From positions 67,857,403-67,921,402 of the forward strand of contig OZ023266.1 in the NCBI GenBank assembly GCA_964006375.1: 64,000 bases of DNA, written 5' to 3'. Shown here piece after piece: positions 28,496-39,547 of the stretch. The DNA comes from Tillus elongatus. Its lineage: Eukaryota > Arthropoda > Insecta > Coleoptera > Cleridae. The notes beneath the pieces are model-generated. The model saw only the letters and a list, made by a program, of their open reading frames with translations, did no database searches and was not told where the DNA came from. Position 1 is the stretch's first letter. Each line of letters begins with the position of its first letter. The position numbers and the translations under genes are program-made.

Positions 28496-29219
28496 GCCAT
28501 TAAACTACAGATGCAGTCCGCAAAAATTCAGTTTCGTTGAATAATTGTAATTCAAGTTTTTTTGGAATAAAATTTAATATAATTTGGAAAATGCGGCGAA
28601 TGATATTCATTGTCTCTAGAAAAGGACATTACTGTGCAATAAAAACGTAAATAGAATAAATACAGATGGATATATTAAATGATTTAGTCCTCACCTATTT
28701 CCAACGTACGGAATATGACACGATTTGAGTCTTTTCATATAGAATTTATAGAACAAATTCAGATGATTTGCAGTGAATTGTTTTAAAAAAAGAGCTATTT
28801 CAGTTTAATATTCATCAGTTTCGACTGGACCAATAATATGCTTAGGAGATCAAGTAAGTACAATTATGTATTACAAAACTTTTGAAAATACGCTACTATA
28901 ACGCACTTACTGCGTCCACACTTTTTCTGGATACATTATAAAGTCATTTTTAACGATTTTCAAATTAAACCAATAGCAGAATCTCTCGATATCCACACGC
29001 GCACGCACACACACTATCATAACTTATAGCAGACCAACATTGTATTACCTGGGAATCGAAATTAGGACCTGACATTCTGCTTAATAATAACAACGTTTGG
29101 ATAATATTAGGTTTATGCTTTAATCGATAGATGTTATAGAATTGTTTTATTGGGTTGATGAAATCTGCCTTTATAAGAAAACTCGAGGCGCAATAGTATT
29201 TTTTGTGTCTAAGAAATAG
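28496..29219. other. No gene recognised; one solo terminal motif
   Basis: 28,886-28,920 carries 'gctactataacgcacttactgcgtcc', the inverse terminal motif of the GGACGCAGCAAGTGCG family, without a partner in reach. The rest is featureless to me. Confidence 0.45.
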
Positions 29220-29760
29220 CACTTAAAAATACAGCGAAAGTGTCAGCGGCAGTAACTAGAGTAACTACGAACCGAAGACTAAAGCGCAATCGAAAGAATG
29301 GATGCATTCCGGTTCTCCATGATCCAAAAAATCCGTGTTCAAAAGTCAGCTGGCGAGGTTCTTGCTTCAGTTTTGTGCGACAAAGATTGATATTTCTGCT
29401 AGACTTTCCGGAACAAGATAGAACTGTCAAGGGGGCATACTATAGTGGGTTGTTAATTAAACTACGTGATAAAATTGTGAAAGAAAAACGCCGCGGAAGA
29501 AGAGTGCTCTTCTTGCAAGACAACGCCACTGTCCACAAGTCGTTGGTCTTACTCTAAACAATTGATAAAATTGGTTGATCAACCACCCTATTCTCCGAAT
29601 TTAGCGCACTAGACCATTATTTACTCTCAAAGCTGGAAAACATTTGAAAGGTAAACAATTTTTGACAAACAACGAAATCGTATGTGCCATCGAGGAGTGG
29701 TATGAAGACCAGGAATTTTTTGAAGGGTTTATAATTGCTTAATGAACGCTGTGCTACATA
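29220..29760 (+). pseudogene. Mariner transposase relic of a different (SETMAR-like) lineage
   Basis: A readable frame (29,240-29,557) contains 'IFLLDFPEQDRTVKGAYY', 'LLIKLRDKIVKEKRRG' and 'RVLFLQDNATVHKS'. These match the central region of classical mariner transposases, where the second catalytic Asp sits in the 'QDNA-VHKS' motif. After a stop the remainder continues in another frame as 'LVDQPPYSPNLAH' (catalytic-loop remnant, Asp replaced by Asn) and 'IEEWYEDQEFFEG'. No N-terminal DNA-binding part or terminal inverted repeats were recognised. It is clearly distinct from the DD41D relics elsewhere in the window. Confidence 0.75.
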
Positions 29761-30419
29761 TGTAAGTCTTAGAGTAGATTATGTGGACTAAATAAAATTT
29801 TGTTTTCAAAATTATTACGTTTTCTATTCTTTCCTAAGTACATTTCGATACGTTCTCGTCAATTGACACTGGAAATTGTCTAACAAGGGTCAGCTTTTAG
29901 AATTCTGGTACCTCGAGTCTCAGTCTCTATTATGATGAGGTAATTTTAGGTCTTGTGCTACAATTTTGCGATAAGAGTGGAAAATGAAAGTACAATTTCT
30001 GGCAATATTTTTGTTGTTTGCGTATCAAGCTCAGTCACAAATATTATAAATGACACAAACAAGTTGCACATAAAGTGCATGACACATAAGTTGAGTGCAA
30101 ATATTATATGCATCTAAGAATATTATCTAGGTATGTCACACTGCGAGAATAACAGTAAAACAGGCAGCTGTCTTTATAAAATTTAAAACAGATATATGGT
30201 TAGCTATAAATTAAAATTACAGTTTTAATTGGCACGAATTCAAATTTTCTATTTTAAGTTAGTTATTTGTACCTACATTTTTATATAGGAGATTTATACA
30301 TTAAAAAAATTTGTCCATGACTTTTACTAACCATCTTGGCAAAGGGTTGGTCACAAGAGAAATGAATTAGTCATAAATGTTTATGTGTCTCAATCTATTC
30401 TATTACTTCCACATTGTTA
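29761..30419. other. No recognised feature
   Basis: AT-rich sequence with no family resemblance noticed. Confidence 0.45.
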
Positions 30420-32100
30420 ATATGTGTGGAAGTATGGCATCGGTGACAGAAATTTCAAAAAAAAAAATTGTTCTCTTAGACATCGTAAAATAGTGCTGCA
30501 AATTGAATCATAACTTCTACATAGCTGTGATAACCTACTCTCCTCAGTAAGACATTCTCATGAAAAGAATTTAGGGTCTATGACTTGACCACAAAGAAAA
30601 TATTCGTATTCCTGTACCTACTCATAAATTTCTGAAACATTATATTCCTCGAGTTTTAACGAAAAAATATCATTTTTCACCAAATCACCCCTCATTTACT
30701 TTATTTACCCAATGAAAAGATTTTACCCAAAAACAATTCGAAGCGTTGCTTTGTCGGGTGCTAACTGTATACCAAGTTTGAAGATGATATCTTAATTCGT
30801 TCGAAAGTTATTGCGCCTACTAACAGACAGGCGTACAAACCGGCAGATTAAAAAAAATTCGTTCCAGGGTCAAGTTTTCTATATGTTTTGAGACTGTTTA
30901 GGGCATTTTAGCAAGAAAAAAAAAGAAATTTCTGTCACCGATATTCCACCGTGTGGGGGTTCGGGGCGTTCGGCAAAATTTCTAGGATAGTGAGGTCAAA
31001 CTGCTCCCTGGCGTCACTGATTAGATATAGCCGCGGAAATAAACGGACGTTAAAGAAAAAAAGATGATATCTCAATTCGTTCGAAAGTTATTGCGCCTAT
31101 TAACAGCCAGTCGTAAGGGCCGACAAACCGGCCGACCGACAGACAAAAAAAATTCGTCCCAGAATCAAGTTTTCTATATGTTTTGAGACTTTTTACGCCG
31201 TTTTAGCAAAGAGAAATAATTTAAAATTTATGTTACCGATATTCCTCCCCCACACATTCAACCCTTAATTTAATTTCGGCACAGATTCCCAGATGTTTGA
31301 TGAAAATGAAAGTTTTTTAGCAAACAAGCCCTACAACGTTATATTGCTCGAGTTTTAACGAAAAAGTATCAATTTTTACCAAATCATCTCCCATTCATCC
31401 CCTATCCCCCAGACCCATTTTACCTAAAAACAATCTCAGTCGTTTGTTTGTCGGGCGCTAACTGCGTACCAAATTTGAAGACGATATCTCAATTCGTTCT
31501 AAAGTTATCGTGGCTACAAACAGACAGACGTACAGACAAAAGATTTTCGTTCCCAAATCATGTTTTCAATATGTTTCCGCACTTTCTACGACGTTTAAGC
31601 GAAAATTTTTAAAAATTTTTTTGAGGCTGCTGCCATACTTCCACACGTATTGACGATGTGGAAGTAAAATGGCTTCAGATTTGGTATACAGTTTGCACCC
31701 GACACACGAACGGTTCGGTTTGTTTTTGGGTAAAATCGCTCCAGGGGATAGGGGATGAATGGGAGTGATTTGGCAAAAATTGACATTTTTTCGTTAAAAC
31801 TCGAGTTATATAACGTTTTAAGGGTGTGTTTATAAGACAACGTTCAATTTTATCAAATATCTGGTATTCTGTGCTGAATATCGGTGACAGAAATTTCGAT
31901 TTTTTTTGGCAAAAAAAGCGTAAAAGGTCTCAAAACATATTGAAAACTTGATTCTGGAACGAATTTTTTTGTCTGTCGGCGTGTACGTCTGTCTGTTAGT
32001 AGGCGCAATAACTTTCGAACCAATTGAGATATCTTCTTCAAATTTGGTAGCCAGTTAGCGCCCGGCAAAGGAACGCTTGAAATTGTTTTTGAGTTACATC
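30420..32100. repeat. Cluster of 'CGGTGACAGAAATTTC' repeat units in both orientations
   Basis: Blocks 'tgtcgggtgctaactgtatacc', 'gatatctcaattcgttcgaaagttattgcgcc', 'acagacaggcgtac', 'ttcgttcc...caagttttctatatgttttgagac' and 'cggtgacagaaatttc' recur at 30,420-30,960, 31,060-31,250 and 31,310-31,630 in forward order. They recur inverted at about 31,630-32,090. 'gtgtggaagta' marks unit edges at 30,423 and 31,660. Some frames look protein-like across copies (for example near 31,853-32,068, minus), but I recognise no protein family. Confidence 0.65.
30960..31060 (+). mobile_element. SINE 3'-end fragment, copy 3
   Basis: 'ggcaaaatttctaggatagtgagg', 'actgctccctggcgtc' and 'gccgcggaaataaacggacg' followed by 'ttaaagaaaaaaa' correspond to the last ~100 bp of the SINE at 28,200-28,483. 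The tRNA-derived head is absent. It sits between two units of the 30.4-32.1 kb repeat. Confidence 0.75.
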
Positions 32101-32456
32101 GCTTCAGCAGAAGTGACCATTGAAAGTCATCTGCATGTTAAACGCTCATGTACAAAAAGCTGTCACAATTATTGTGAAAGTTGGAGTTAGAGATAAAAAA
32201 TGGCAAGTGCAAGGCTATAGAATTTTTCCCTGGCTATCTGAAGGTTATCTTGTATTCGACTTTCACGGTGACATTGATTATCAAAGCTATGTAGAAGTTT
32301 GCAGCACTATTAGTGAATTTTTATTATTATTTTTTTATTAATTTATATTTCATGGGTGAATTTAATGGAGTAAAATTTACTGTTTAATCTGGCAACAAAA
32401 TCACCAACTAGGATACATAAGAATCGGGCGCCCTATAAAGTGTTGTCCATGACCTA
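32101..32456. other. No recognised feature
   Basis: Short frames only; no repeats or motifs noticed. Confidence 0.4.
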
Positions 32457-32724
32457 GTTTTTTCCCCCAGGGCTCGTCCGCGGCCTTGCCGCCCTGATAG
32501 CACTGCAACCTTTGGTTGGTTGTGCATATCCTTAGTCTTACTCCACCCATTCCAAAATCACTGTGCCTTGAATTAGTCTGCACAGCGATTGGTAGGGTGA
32601 AGTTTTATATTGCTCTGTCTCCGGTCTAGACTGACCGTAGATCAGTTGTCTTTTGCGGTCCAGAGTTTTACATTCGCAAAAGATGTGCTGGGCTGATTCC
32701 TCTCCCTCGCCGCAGAGTCTGTTT
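32457..32724 (-). mobile_element. 3' fragment of the same non-LTR retrotransposon as 15,712-17,081
   Basis: On the minus strand it reads 'RLCGEGEESAQHIFCECK', 'LDRKRQLIYGQSRPETEQY' and 'LIQGTVILEWVE' followed by a stop. The family's 3' untranslated part with 'ggcggcaaggccgcgg' comes next, ending in a short A-run. It aligns by eye with 16,839-17,081 at roughly 90% or better. It is truncated at its 5' side after the Cys/His segment. I did not find a clear target duplication. Confidence 0.85.
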
Positions 32725-33189
32725 ACATTAAGTTTTATTTTTATATGACGTAAAAAGGTAGGTAGATTTTGCATTCATTTACAATGGTAGACATAAAAAA
32801 GAAAATAGATTTGAGTCAGATAGCTGGCGGCCATTTTGAAGAAAAAATGTTTTTACCATTGATTGTTTGCAAAAAGTCGTTTTTATCCCTAAAAAAGGAA
32901 TGGGTAGTTTTTCACATTTTTTACTATTACTGATAAAAGAAGTGGCATCCAAGAAAATAGTTCCTGGTCATACCGAGATAGCGTTACTGCAATACATCCA
33001 GACTCTCGTGGAGGCAGTTTACATGTAGCCAAATTACTTTGGAATCATTTTGATTATCACTAGTGTAACACAGTGAAGTGTTCTAATTAAAGCGAAATTC
33101 GTATGCGTTTCTAACAATGGTCAAAATGCATTTAGCCTTACATATCAGGTCATAAATGCCAAACATGGAACAGACACAGTGCAAGGCTG

Positions 33190-34240
33190 ACAAACAACTA
33201 ATCTGTATGGTATAGACAGGAGGGAGCAGAACGGGGAATGAGAAGAACCAACTTTAGACTCGCTAAGTCCCTAGGAAAAACTTCCACCATCTTCCAAGCA
33301 GAAATGCTTGCTATAAATCTCTGCGCACAAGAATGCATACAAAGAAACTCAGAAATAGAGAGATCTACATCCTGTCGGACAGTCAGGCGGTACTGGAGAC
33401 TCTGAAATCTTTGAAAACTGAGACTAAACTGATCTGGGAATGCAAATAACCCTTGAAGAAACTGGCGGCGAACAACAAAGTACCTTTGATGTGGAAACCA
33501 GGGCATCAGCGCATCGAAGGAAACGAGGAAGCAGATTGTCTTGCAAAAAGGACAGCAGCAACACCATTCTATGGTCCAGAGCTCTATTGCGGACTAACAA
33601 AAAGCCACGTAAGAAACGAACTTGATACTTGGGAGAGGAACCAAATGCTGACATACTGGAGAAAAACGCCAGGCTTAAGGCAGTCAAAACGCTTCATCAC
33701 TATATCAACAGATAAATCTGAACTGTTTCTTGGATTAAACAGGAACGACTTAAGAATAATCACAGGACTTTTCACGAGACACTCCCCAGTAAGGTATCAC
33801 CTTATAAATATGGACAAGGATGACAGTGAAAACTGCAAATCCTGCACTGAAGCAGCAGAAACAACAGAACACTGCTATTCGACTGCATGACTCAGCTCTG
33901 GAAAAGGCTTAAATACCTTGGAAAGGTGACCCTAACACCGGAGGAAATATGTAAAATAGCCTCCAAGAAGATAGTGGACTGCACAAAAAGTCTGAGCTTT
34001 TTGGGCAACTCGTAGGAAAAAAGTGTCATGCACAAAAGACCCATTGAGGTCGCAGCGCTGAGAGGCCAAAGGGATATATACGACTCATTAAACAATCGAC
34101 AGTCTACAATGTCAGGGAAGGTATGTGACGGAACCAAGATATTTCTTAGTCGCGAACAAGATGACCCTACTGCAATAAATCACATAGTGTTCATTAGCAT
34201 TAACTCATATGTTTCCATTGTCAGGTTAACACAATAACCA
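33190..34240 (+). pseudogene. Second non-LTR retrotransposon family: decayed RNase H domain and tail
   Basis: RNase H blocks appear in more than one frame: 'IFQAEMLAINLC' (about 33,290, Glu), 'IYILSDSQAVLETLK' (about 33,360, Asp), and 'WKPGHQRIEGNEEAD' (about 33,490, His/Asp). The longest frame (33,453-33,890) continues through 'CGLTKSHVRNELDTWER', 'GLNRNDLRIITGLFTRHSPV' and a 'CKSCTEAAETTEHC' Cys/His segment, as at the C-terminus of RNase H-bearing LINEs. Stops and frameshifts on both sides show it is dead. The protein differs from the 15.7-kb element, so this is another family. Confidence 0.8.
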
Positions 34241-34441
34241 TAATTTTTCTGGTGAAGTTTCAGTGGTATGATCTTAAAAAACGTTCGAGGATGCTGAAGT
34301 TTTTAAGCAAAGAAATTGAATAGTAAGCTTCTCAAATACATAAATTAAAACTGCCAAATTTGTTGGATTAAAATTTTTCATCAACAAAAAATGCTTTACT
34401 TTCAGCGATTTTTTTTTTAATTCGCTAATGAGGACATCTGT

Positions 34442-34444
<3 letters not shown>

Positions 34445-34528
<84 letters not shown>
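34445..34528. repeat. (TA)42 microsatellite
   Basis: Followed at once by CAGGGTATTCAAATAAGGGC, another mariner-type terminus. Confidence 0.97.
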
Positions 34529-34531
<3 letters not shown>

Positions 34532-35602
34532 GGTATTCAAATAAGGGCACGGACCGGCTATATCTCGAAAACCATCACAGCTGCAGCTTTCGGGAAAAAA
34601 TTAGCATAAGTAAAGTGGCCATGAGAAAATGTTGGAAATTATTTCCAGCTTTCTAAATCTGCCGCTAGGTGGCGAAAATGCGATGGCTTACCTAAAATCT
34701 CTAATTTCCCGAAAATCTTGACACATAACATAAGCTGGTTTTAGGTAATTTGTAATCAACGTTCACTTATCTACAGCTTCTGTTAAAATAAAATTCCTTA
34801 TGGACCAGTGGCGGAGGTGGGGGGCGATTATTTTTTTATATAAACAAATGCTTATAACTTGATAACCAGTGGATATAATTTCATGCATTTTGGCTTGTTG
34901 GAAAGAGATTTCATAGGAAATTCCACGTATTAGTATTTTAAATCTACAGTCACACATGCACAAAATATAGAGGGCGCTAGAGTAGAGGAGTCTAATTTTA
35001 TTAAATTTGATGAAAATTTTCAAATGGCAGCAGAGTATTACAATATAACTATCAAAAAGTGGATGAAATTGGAAAGAACTCAGTGAAAACCCAAAACGAA
35101 TATGTTTTTCCGTTTCAGAGAAAACTCAAATTTTATGTATTTTGGTGCTTATTATGCCATTTCTCAAAATTGGATATGAATATAGCAAAATCTCTATAGA
35201 ATATTTGTTTTCAGGCATCGTTATACAAATTAACATAGTTACCAATAACAATTAATCACTTTAATATGAAATAAATTTATTACCTTATAATAAAACTAAG
35301 ACAAGAGCCAACAATCGATTTTAAGGTTGTATTCGTAAATTAAGTGATTATATTATGAAACCGAAACTATATGAATGTAAAAAATCTAAAATTTAACTAA
35401 CATTTTATTATTCACAAATGTTCAAACTGCTGCCCGTTTTTATTTATACATTTAACTAATCTGACGAGTAGAGGCTACCGCTGTTTGAACTTCAGCCGTA
35501 GATATGCTATTAACAGCTACTTGTATCCTTTCCATCATATTTTCTCTAGTTGTTGGTCGAGTTTGATATACCAAATCTTTTACTCTCCCCCATTTGAAGT
35601 TT
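34529..35602 (-). mobile_element. Truncated mariner-like element
   Basis: The left terminus CAGGGTATTCAAATAAGGGC abuts the (TA)n tract. About 900 bp inward, the minus strand encodes a transposase C-terminus, so the transposase was read toward this terminus. The other half is missing: at about 35,596 the sequence switches to the composite repeat ('tttcctcaaaacgtcaaact'). Confidence 0.6.
35455..35602 (-). pseudogene. Mariner transposase C-terminal fragment
   Basis: Minus-strand reading 'WGRVKDLVYQTRPTTRENMM' then 'ERIQVAVNSISTAEVQTAV' and 'ASTRQIS' before a stop. These match the usual region after the third catalytic residue of Tc1/mariner transposases ('LWG-LKD-VY--PTTREDM'). About 50 codons survive. 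All catalytic positions are lost by truncation at 35,602. Confidence 0.7.
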
Positions 35603-36344
35603 TCCTCAAAACGTCAAACTCCCAATTTTAAACGTCAAAATTGGCAATGTTTGGGTAAAGAACGTGAAACAAATACCGACTCTGAAAAGAAAATGTTGCA
35701 AGAGGAGTGTTCTGCAAACCCTTAAGTTTCAGATTCAACCGTCATTGCCCTTCATTTTACTAAAATATTTACAGAAAATTCATTTCAAATAGACCCTTTC
35801 TCTAATGCTTTGTCTGTTGGTTTAGTTAAGTCGATGCTTTCCCTGTAGGTTTAGTGAAGTTTATGGTTTAACTGTCTATATTTTTTTAGCTAATTTTCGT
35901 AGAACAAATTCGTTAAGCATTTTTGCATTTTTTATCGAAATATGATGCGTTTGTAAGGAAAAAAGCTGGACGCAGTAAGTACGTTTTGGTAGCGAATTTT
36001 CGGTAAATTTGCAGTTTAGCTCCTGAACGCTTTTTAAAAAACTGTTTTCAGAAACCTGCCTAGCCCCCCCCTCCTGGATCAACAAACCTCAAGAAAAATT
36101 TCTTGTTCACACCCCGCAAGGAAGTTACGGGACCAGGAGTGAGTAGGGGTGTATAATTTTTTTTAGCTAATTTTCGTAGAACAAATTCATTCATGCGTTT
36201 TTGCATTTTTTATCGAAATATGATGCGTTTTTAGGAAAAAAATCTGGACGCAGTAAGTGCGTTTTGGTAGCGAATTTTCGGTAAATTTGCAGTTAAGCTC
36301 GCGAACGCTTTTCAAAAAACTGTTTTCAGAAACCTACCTAGCGC
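35603..36344 (-). repeat. Composite-repeat fragment and two tandem terminal motifs
   Basis: 35,596-35,900 corresponds to the 'cctcaaaacgtcaaa...cccttcattttactaaaatatt...cagaaaattcattt' part of the composite repeat. CTGGACGCAGTAAGTACG at 35,964 and CTGGACGCAGTAAGTGCG at 36,243 start two tandem ~280-bp units ('cggtaaatttgcagttta...ttttcagaaacct'). Confidence 0.6.
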
Positions 36345-37060
36345 CCCCCTGGATCCACAAACCCCAAGAAAAATTTCTTGTTCACACCCCACAAGAAAGT
36401 TATGGGACCAGGAATGAGTAGGGGTGCTGGGCGGGGTAGGTAGTAAAAAGGAAATATGAGCAGAAAATAATATAATATAATATAAAATAAAACGGGCTTG
36501 AAAGCTGTCTTTTTCACATCTTGAAGCCATATTTCCCTTAAACCCTGCCTACCCCGCACAGCACCCCTATTCCCCCCCAGGTGCCGTAACTTCCTTGGCG
36601 GGTAGGAGCAAGATATTTTTCCTGTGGTTTATGCAGCGAGGGTGGTTGTATGCATGCGACGGGGAAGGAAAATCCCCACGACGAAGCAGCGCCCTCCCAC
36701 CCACGCAAGTCAAGGGGGGGATCTGCTTCTTCGTGGGCATTTTCCTTCCCCCGTCGTGTGCATACAACCACCCTCGTTGCATAAACCACAAGAAGAACTT
36801 CTTGTTCATACCCCCAAGGAAGTTACGTGATCTGGGGCAAATGGGGGTGCTGTGTGGGATAGGCAGGGTTTAATGGGCATATGGCTTCAAATAGACAGCT
36901 TTCAAGGAGTTTTCTTCGGATTTTCTGCTCATATTTCCTTTTTTCTACCTACCCCGCCCGGCACCCCTAGTCATTCCCAGTCCCGTAACTTCCTTGGGGG
37001 GTGTGAACAAGAAATTTTTCTTGTGGTTTGTGCATCCAGGTGGGGTCCTAGTAATGTTTG
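36345..37060. mobile_element. ~700-bp foldback (long inverted repeat) element
   Basis: The left arm 'cacaaaccccaagaaaaatttcttg...gttatgggaccaggaatg...aggggtgctgggcggg' (36,350-36,520) is mirrored by the right arm ending '...cgcccggcacccctagtcattcc...gtgtgaacaagaaatttttcttgtgg' (36,900-37,030). An inner pair 'gtggtttatgcagcgagggtggttgtatgcatgcgac' / 'gtcgtgtgcatacaaccaccctcgttgcataaaccac' (36,625-36,790) is centred near 36,700. Related single arms lie at 23.3, 24.3-24.9 and 40.0-40.3 kb. Several frames look protein-like because the arms are GC-rich, but no family is recognised. Confidence 0.7.
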
Positions 37061-37740
37061 TGAAAACAAATTTTAATCTGCAAATTTACCAAATTTCCAT
37101 TAAATCCTTCAAATTTCAATAACTCAATTTGCTATTAACGTAAGCTCTGTTGCTTAGCACACCAAGATTTAAGTTTATTTTCGGATTTTTTTAAAATATT
37201 TTCAAACCATAAGTAATTTTGATAAAATATAGCACATTTGTTTCTACTACATAGGCTATACCGGTAATCAGATTAATGCCTGCTCGCATTTGCTATTAAA
37301 AACATTTTTATGGAAATTCACTTTCATAACACACTTGTTGCATCCAGACTTTTGAAAAATGTTTATATATTTTCACACAATAAAGTTATTTCGATGAAAT
37401 ATGGTACATTGTTTCTACTATATAGGCAACCAAGTTTGATGCCTGCTTTCATCAAAGACATTTGTTATTAAAAATATTTTTAAAAAAATTCGCTACCATA
37501 ACGCACTTGCTGCGTCCAGACTTTTTTTAAATTCGTATTGTAACTTTCAAATAAACTATTGTACACATATGCGTATTGTAAAAAATAATTGAAACAAATT
37601 CGTTGCAACATATAAAAAAAATTGCTTTCAAATGCGATATTGGCAGAAACGATAAAATTGTAATTAGTAAATTTGTTCATGTGTAAACCTACCCCTACCC
37701 TTCCGTGAGCTAGTTCAATGGATGTGTCGTGTGACACCGG
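37061..37740 (-). repeat. Composite-repeat remnants with inverse terminal motifs
   Basis: 37,314-37,350 ('cataacacacttgttgcatccag') and 37,489-37,521 ('gctaccataacgcacttgctgcgtccag') are two inverse ends of the GGACGCAGCAAGTGCG family. 'ttcaaatttcaataactcaatttgctatt' (37,110) is an interior block of the same repeat. Confidence 0.55.
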
Positions 37741-38039
37741 TTTCTTTGCTATTTCTCATTTCTCTATACTCTGTAGTTAAGTATAAAATAAACGTTTTAA
37801 TCTAAGCTAACGAACAGTATTTGTAGTAAATTCATGCCTTTTGTCTAAAATAGTTTACTATTTATCTAGTGTGTGTATATCGCTTGTCGATGCGTAAGTA
37901 ATGGTGCTTTCTTGAAGGTTTAACAATTCTGTACAATGGTAAGTAAGCGTTACAAAATACTTAGTTTGATCTGTTGATTGTTGTTGACTAGTCCCGGTTT
38001 GATGTCGGCCATTATTTTAGAGTAATGTAAAAAAATATT

Positions 38040-38800
38040 ATGGTGGCCCTAAGATATTGGAAAAAACTGGAATCAATTGTGGAAGGTTTGACAAGTAGTT
38101 ACATGTTTGTTATACACCTCGACAATATAACAGAAGAAAATGTAAATGACGATGTCATATCTCATAGGTGGCGCTAGAGATCTACCTCTATATGCGACCG
38201 GAACATTTGAGAAAATGCATCCAAATAACGAAAATGAAATAAGAGGAGCCCGACGACGCACAACAGGAATTATCTTTGCCAACGCCTCCCCAAATAGGAA
38301 CAGAACATCTGTTGATTATGAATAAAGTCCTACTTGGAATGAACAGATAGACATAAAAAATATTACTGAGGCACTACACGGAAAGTCTGTACTAGCCATT
38401 TTTTTAGAAATGTTTAACGAAAATATTATGGCGCTGATTATTTTACACTCTACAAAATATTAAAGAGATTACGAGCGAATTTACATACGGATCGAAGTGA
38501 CCTTGATTTTTCTGGGATATGATTTTGAGTAGGTATCATACTCTTCCACAAGTTAAACACTATTGGTCATTTAATTAAGGTAAAGGGGCTCCCTTGGTAA
38601 ACAATGGAATGTCTATAGATTTCTTAGAATAAAAAAATACACATCTTGCAGACACCGTCACTTGAACAAAGACGGTCAATTTGCGAAAGTTTATCCATTG
38701 ATCAATCCAATAACTTTTTGTAGTTTGATGTTTGTCAATTGATGAGCAAATAGTGTCATATTTTGGGCGTCATTCTGCGAAAATGCTTATCAGGGGAAAG
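38040..38800 (+). pseudogene. piggyBac-like transposase relic
   Basis: In one frame from 38,216: 'MHPNNENEIRGARRRTTGII' and 'NRNRTSVDYE', a stop, then 'SPTWNEQIDIKNITEALHG' and 'SVLAIFLEMFNENIMALII'. In another frame: 'ILSRYHTLPQVKHYWSFN' (about 38,521), 'GAPLVNNGMSIDFL' and 'GQFAKVYPLINPI' (about 38,675). The order (acidic helix 'LEMFNENIM', then '-YH-LPQ---YWS', then 'FAKV-PLI') matches the N-terminal half and start of the catalytic domain of piggyBac-family transposases. Several stops and frameshifts are present, and the catalytic Asp-rich core downstream is not recognisable. No TTAA-flanked ends were identified. Confidence 0.6.
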
Positions 38801-39199
38801 TGAGTACGTTGTGGCTTCAAAATGTGTTTCGCATCTAGCGATTTATATTTATACAAATTTATGCCTTATGCCGGAAATCGGTACTAAACGAAAAAAAAGG
38901 GTGAATTGGCAGTTTAACTCACGGACGATTTGAAAAATATCGACTGCTGATAGATAAAGTTTGGTGTCTTAAATACACGCTGACGCAAATGTTACCTTTT
39001 GTTCTCCCTTATTTCCCGAGTTATTCGCATTTAAAGTTGTTTACACATTACACAGTTTTTTAACAATTTCCTAGTACGGTCCTGTCACGTGCCGTCTCAT
39101 TCCCTCCTAAACATTACATTTGGCATAAGGTGTCCATTGTGTTTGGGAATCCCTAGAATATTCTGGAATCAGAAGATGGGAAATTGTCATTATAACTGA
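38801..39199. other. No recognised feature
   Basis: Featureless AT-rich sequence between the piggyBac relic and the GC-richer block at 39.2 kb. Confidence 0.4.
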
Positions 39200-39511
39200 C
39201 AGTTTACACATCGCTTTCAGTACGGCGCTAGTACCAGTACGCTTTGGACGTTTTCTCATGCATTCCTGTATTACGAACATTTTTTCTGAAATTGTGTGCT
39301 GTTTACCTTGTTCTGTTGATGACCAGTGATATTATAGTGGCTTATAAGCTGCATGTGTGGCCCTTTTTCTTGGTCGGTGACGCGTTATTTGTTTCCTATG
39401 TTGTTTTTGTGGCGAGGAAATTGCCATGTCGAGGCCGTCAAATTACAAGGTCTGGTCAGTTTGCCTACACAAGGGCCGGACCTACATCATTTTCCTGAGA
39501 TGTTAAGGTAA
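39200..39511 (+). other. GC-richer block ending in a strong splice donor
   Basis: About 300 bp with balanced composition. An ATG at 39,426 opens a short frame MSRPSNYKVWSVCLHKGRTY that stops just before 'gttaag|gtaagtttg' (donor at about 39,509). Another frame (39,244-39,498) encodes 84 residues with a hydrophobic start. This could be a 5' exon of an unknown plus-strand transcript or of a transposon; I recognise neither product. Confidence 0.25.
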
Positions 39512-39547
39512 GTTTGTTTAAATTTGTTGTTCTTTTGTGTAAATTTC

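Noticed and set aside
30420..32100. Protein-like minus-strand frame 31,853-32,068
   Set aside because: It is one of several copies of a non-coding repeat unit; the frame is not kept open in the other units.
36312..36873. Several overlapping 70-90-codon frames
   Set aside because: They arise on both strands from the arms of a palindromic GC-rich repeat.
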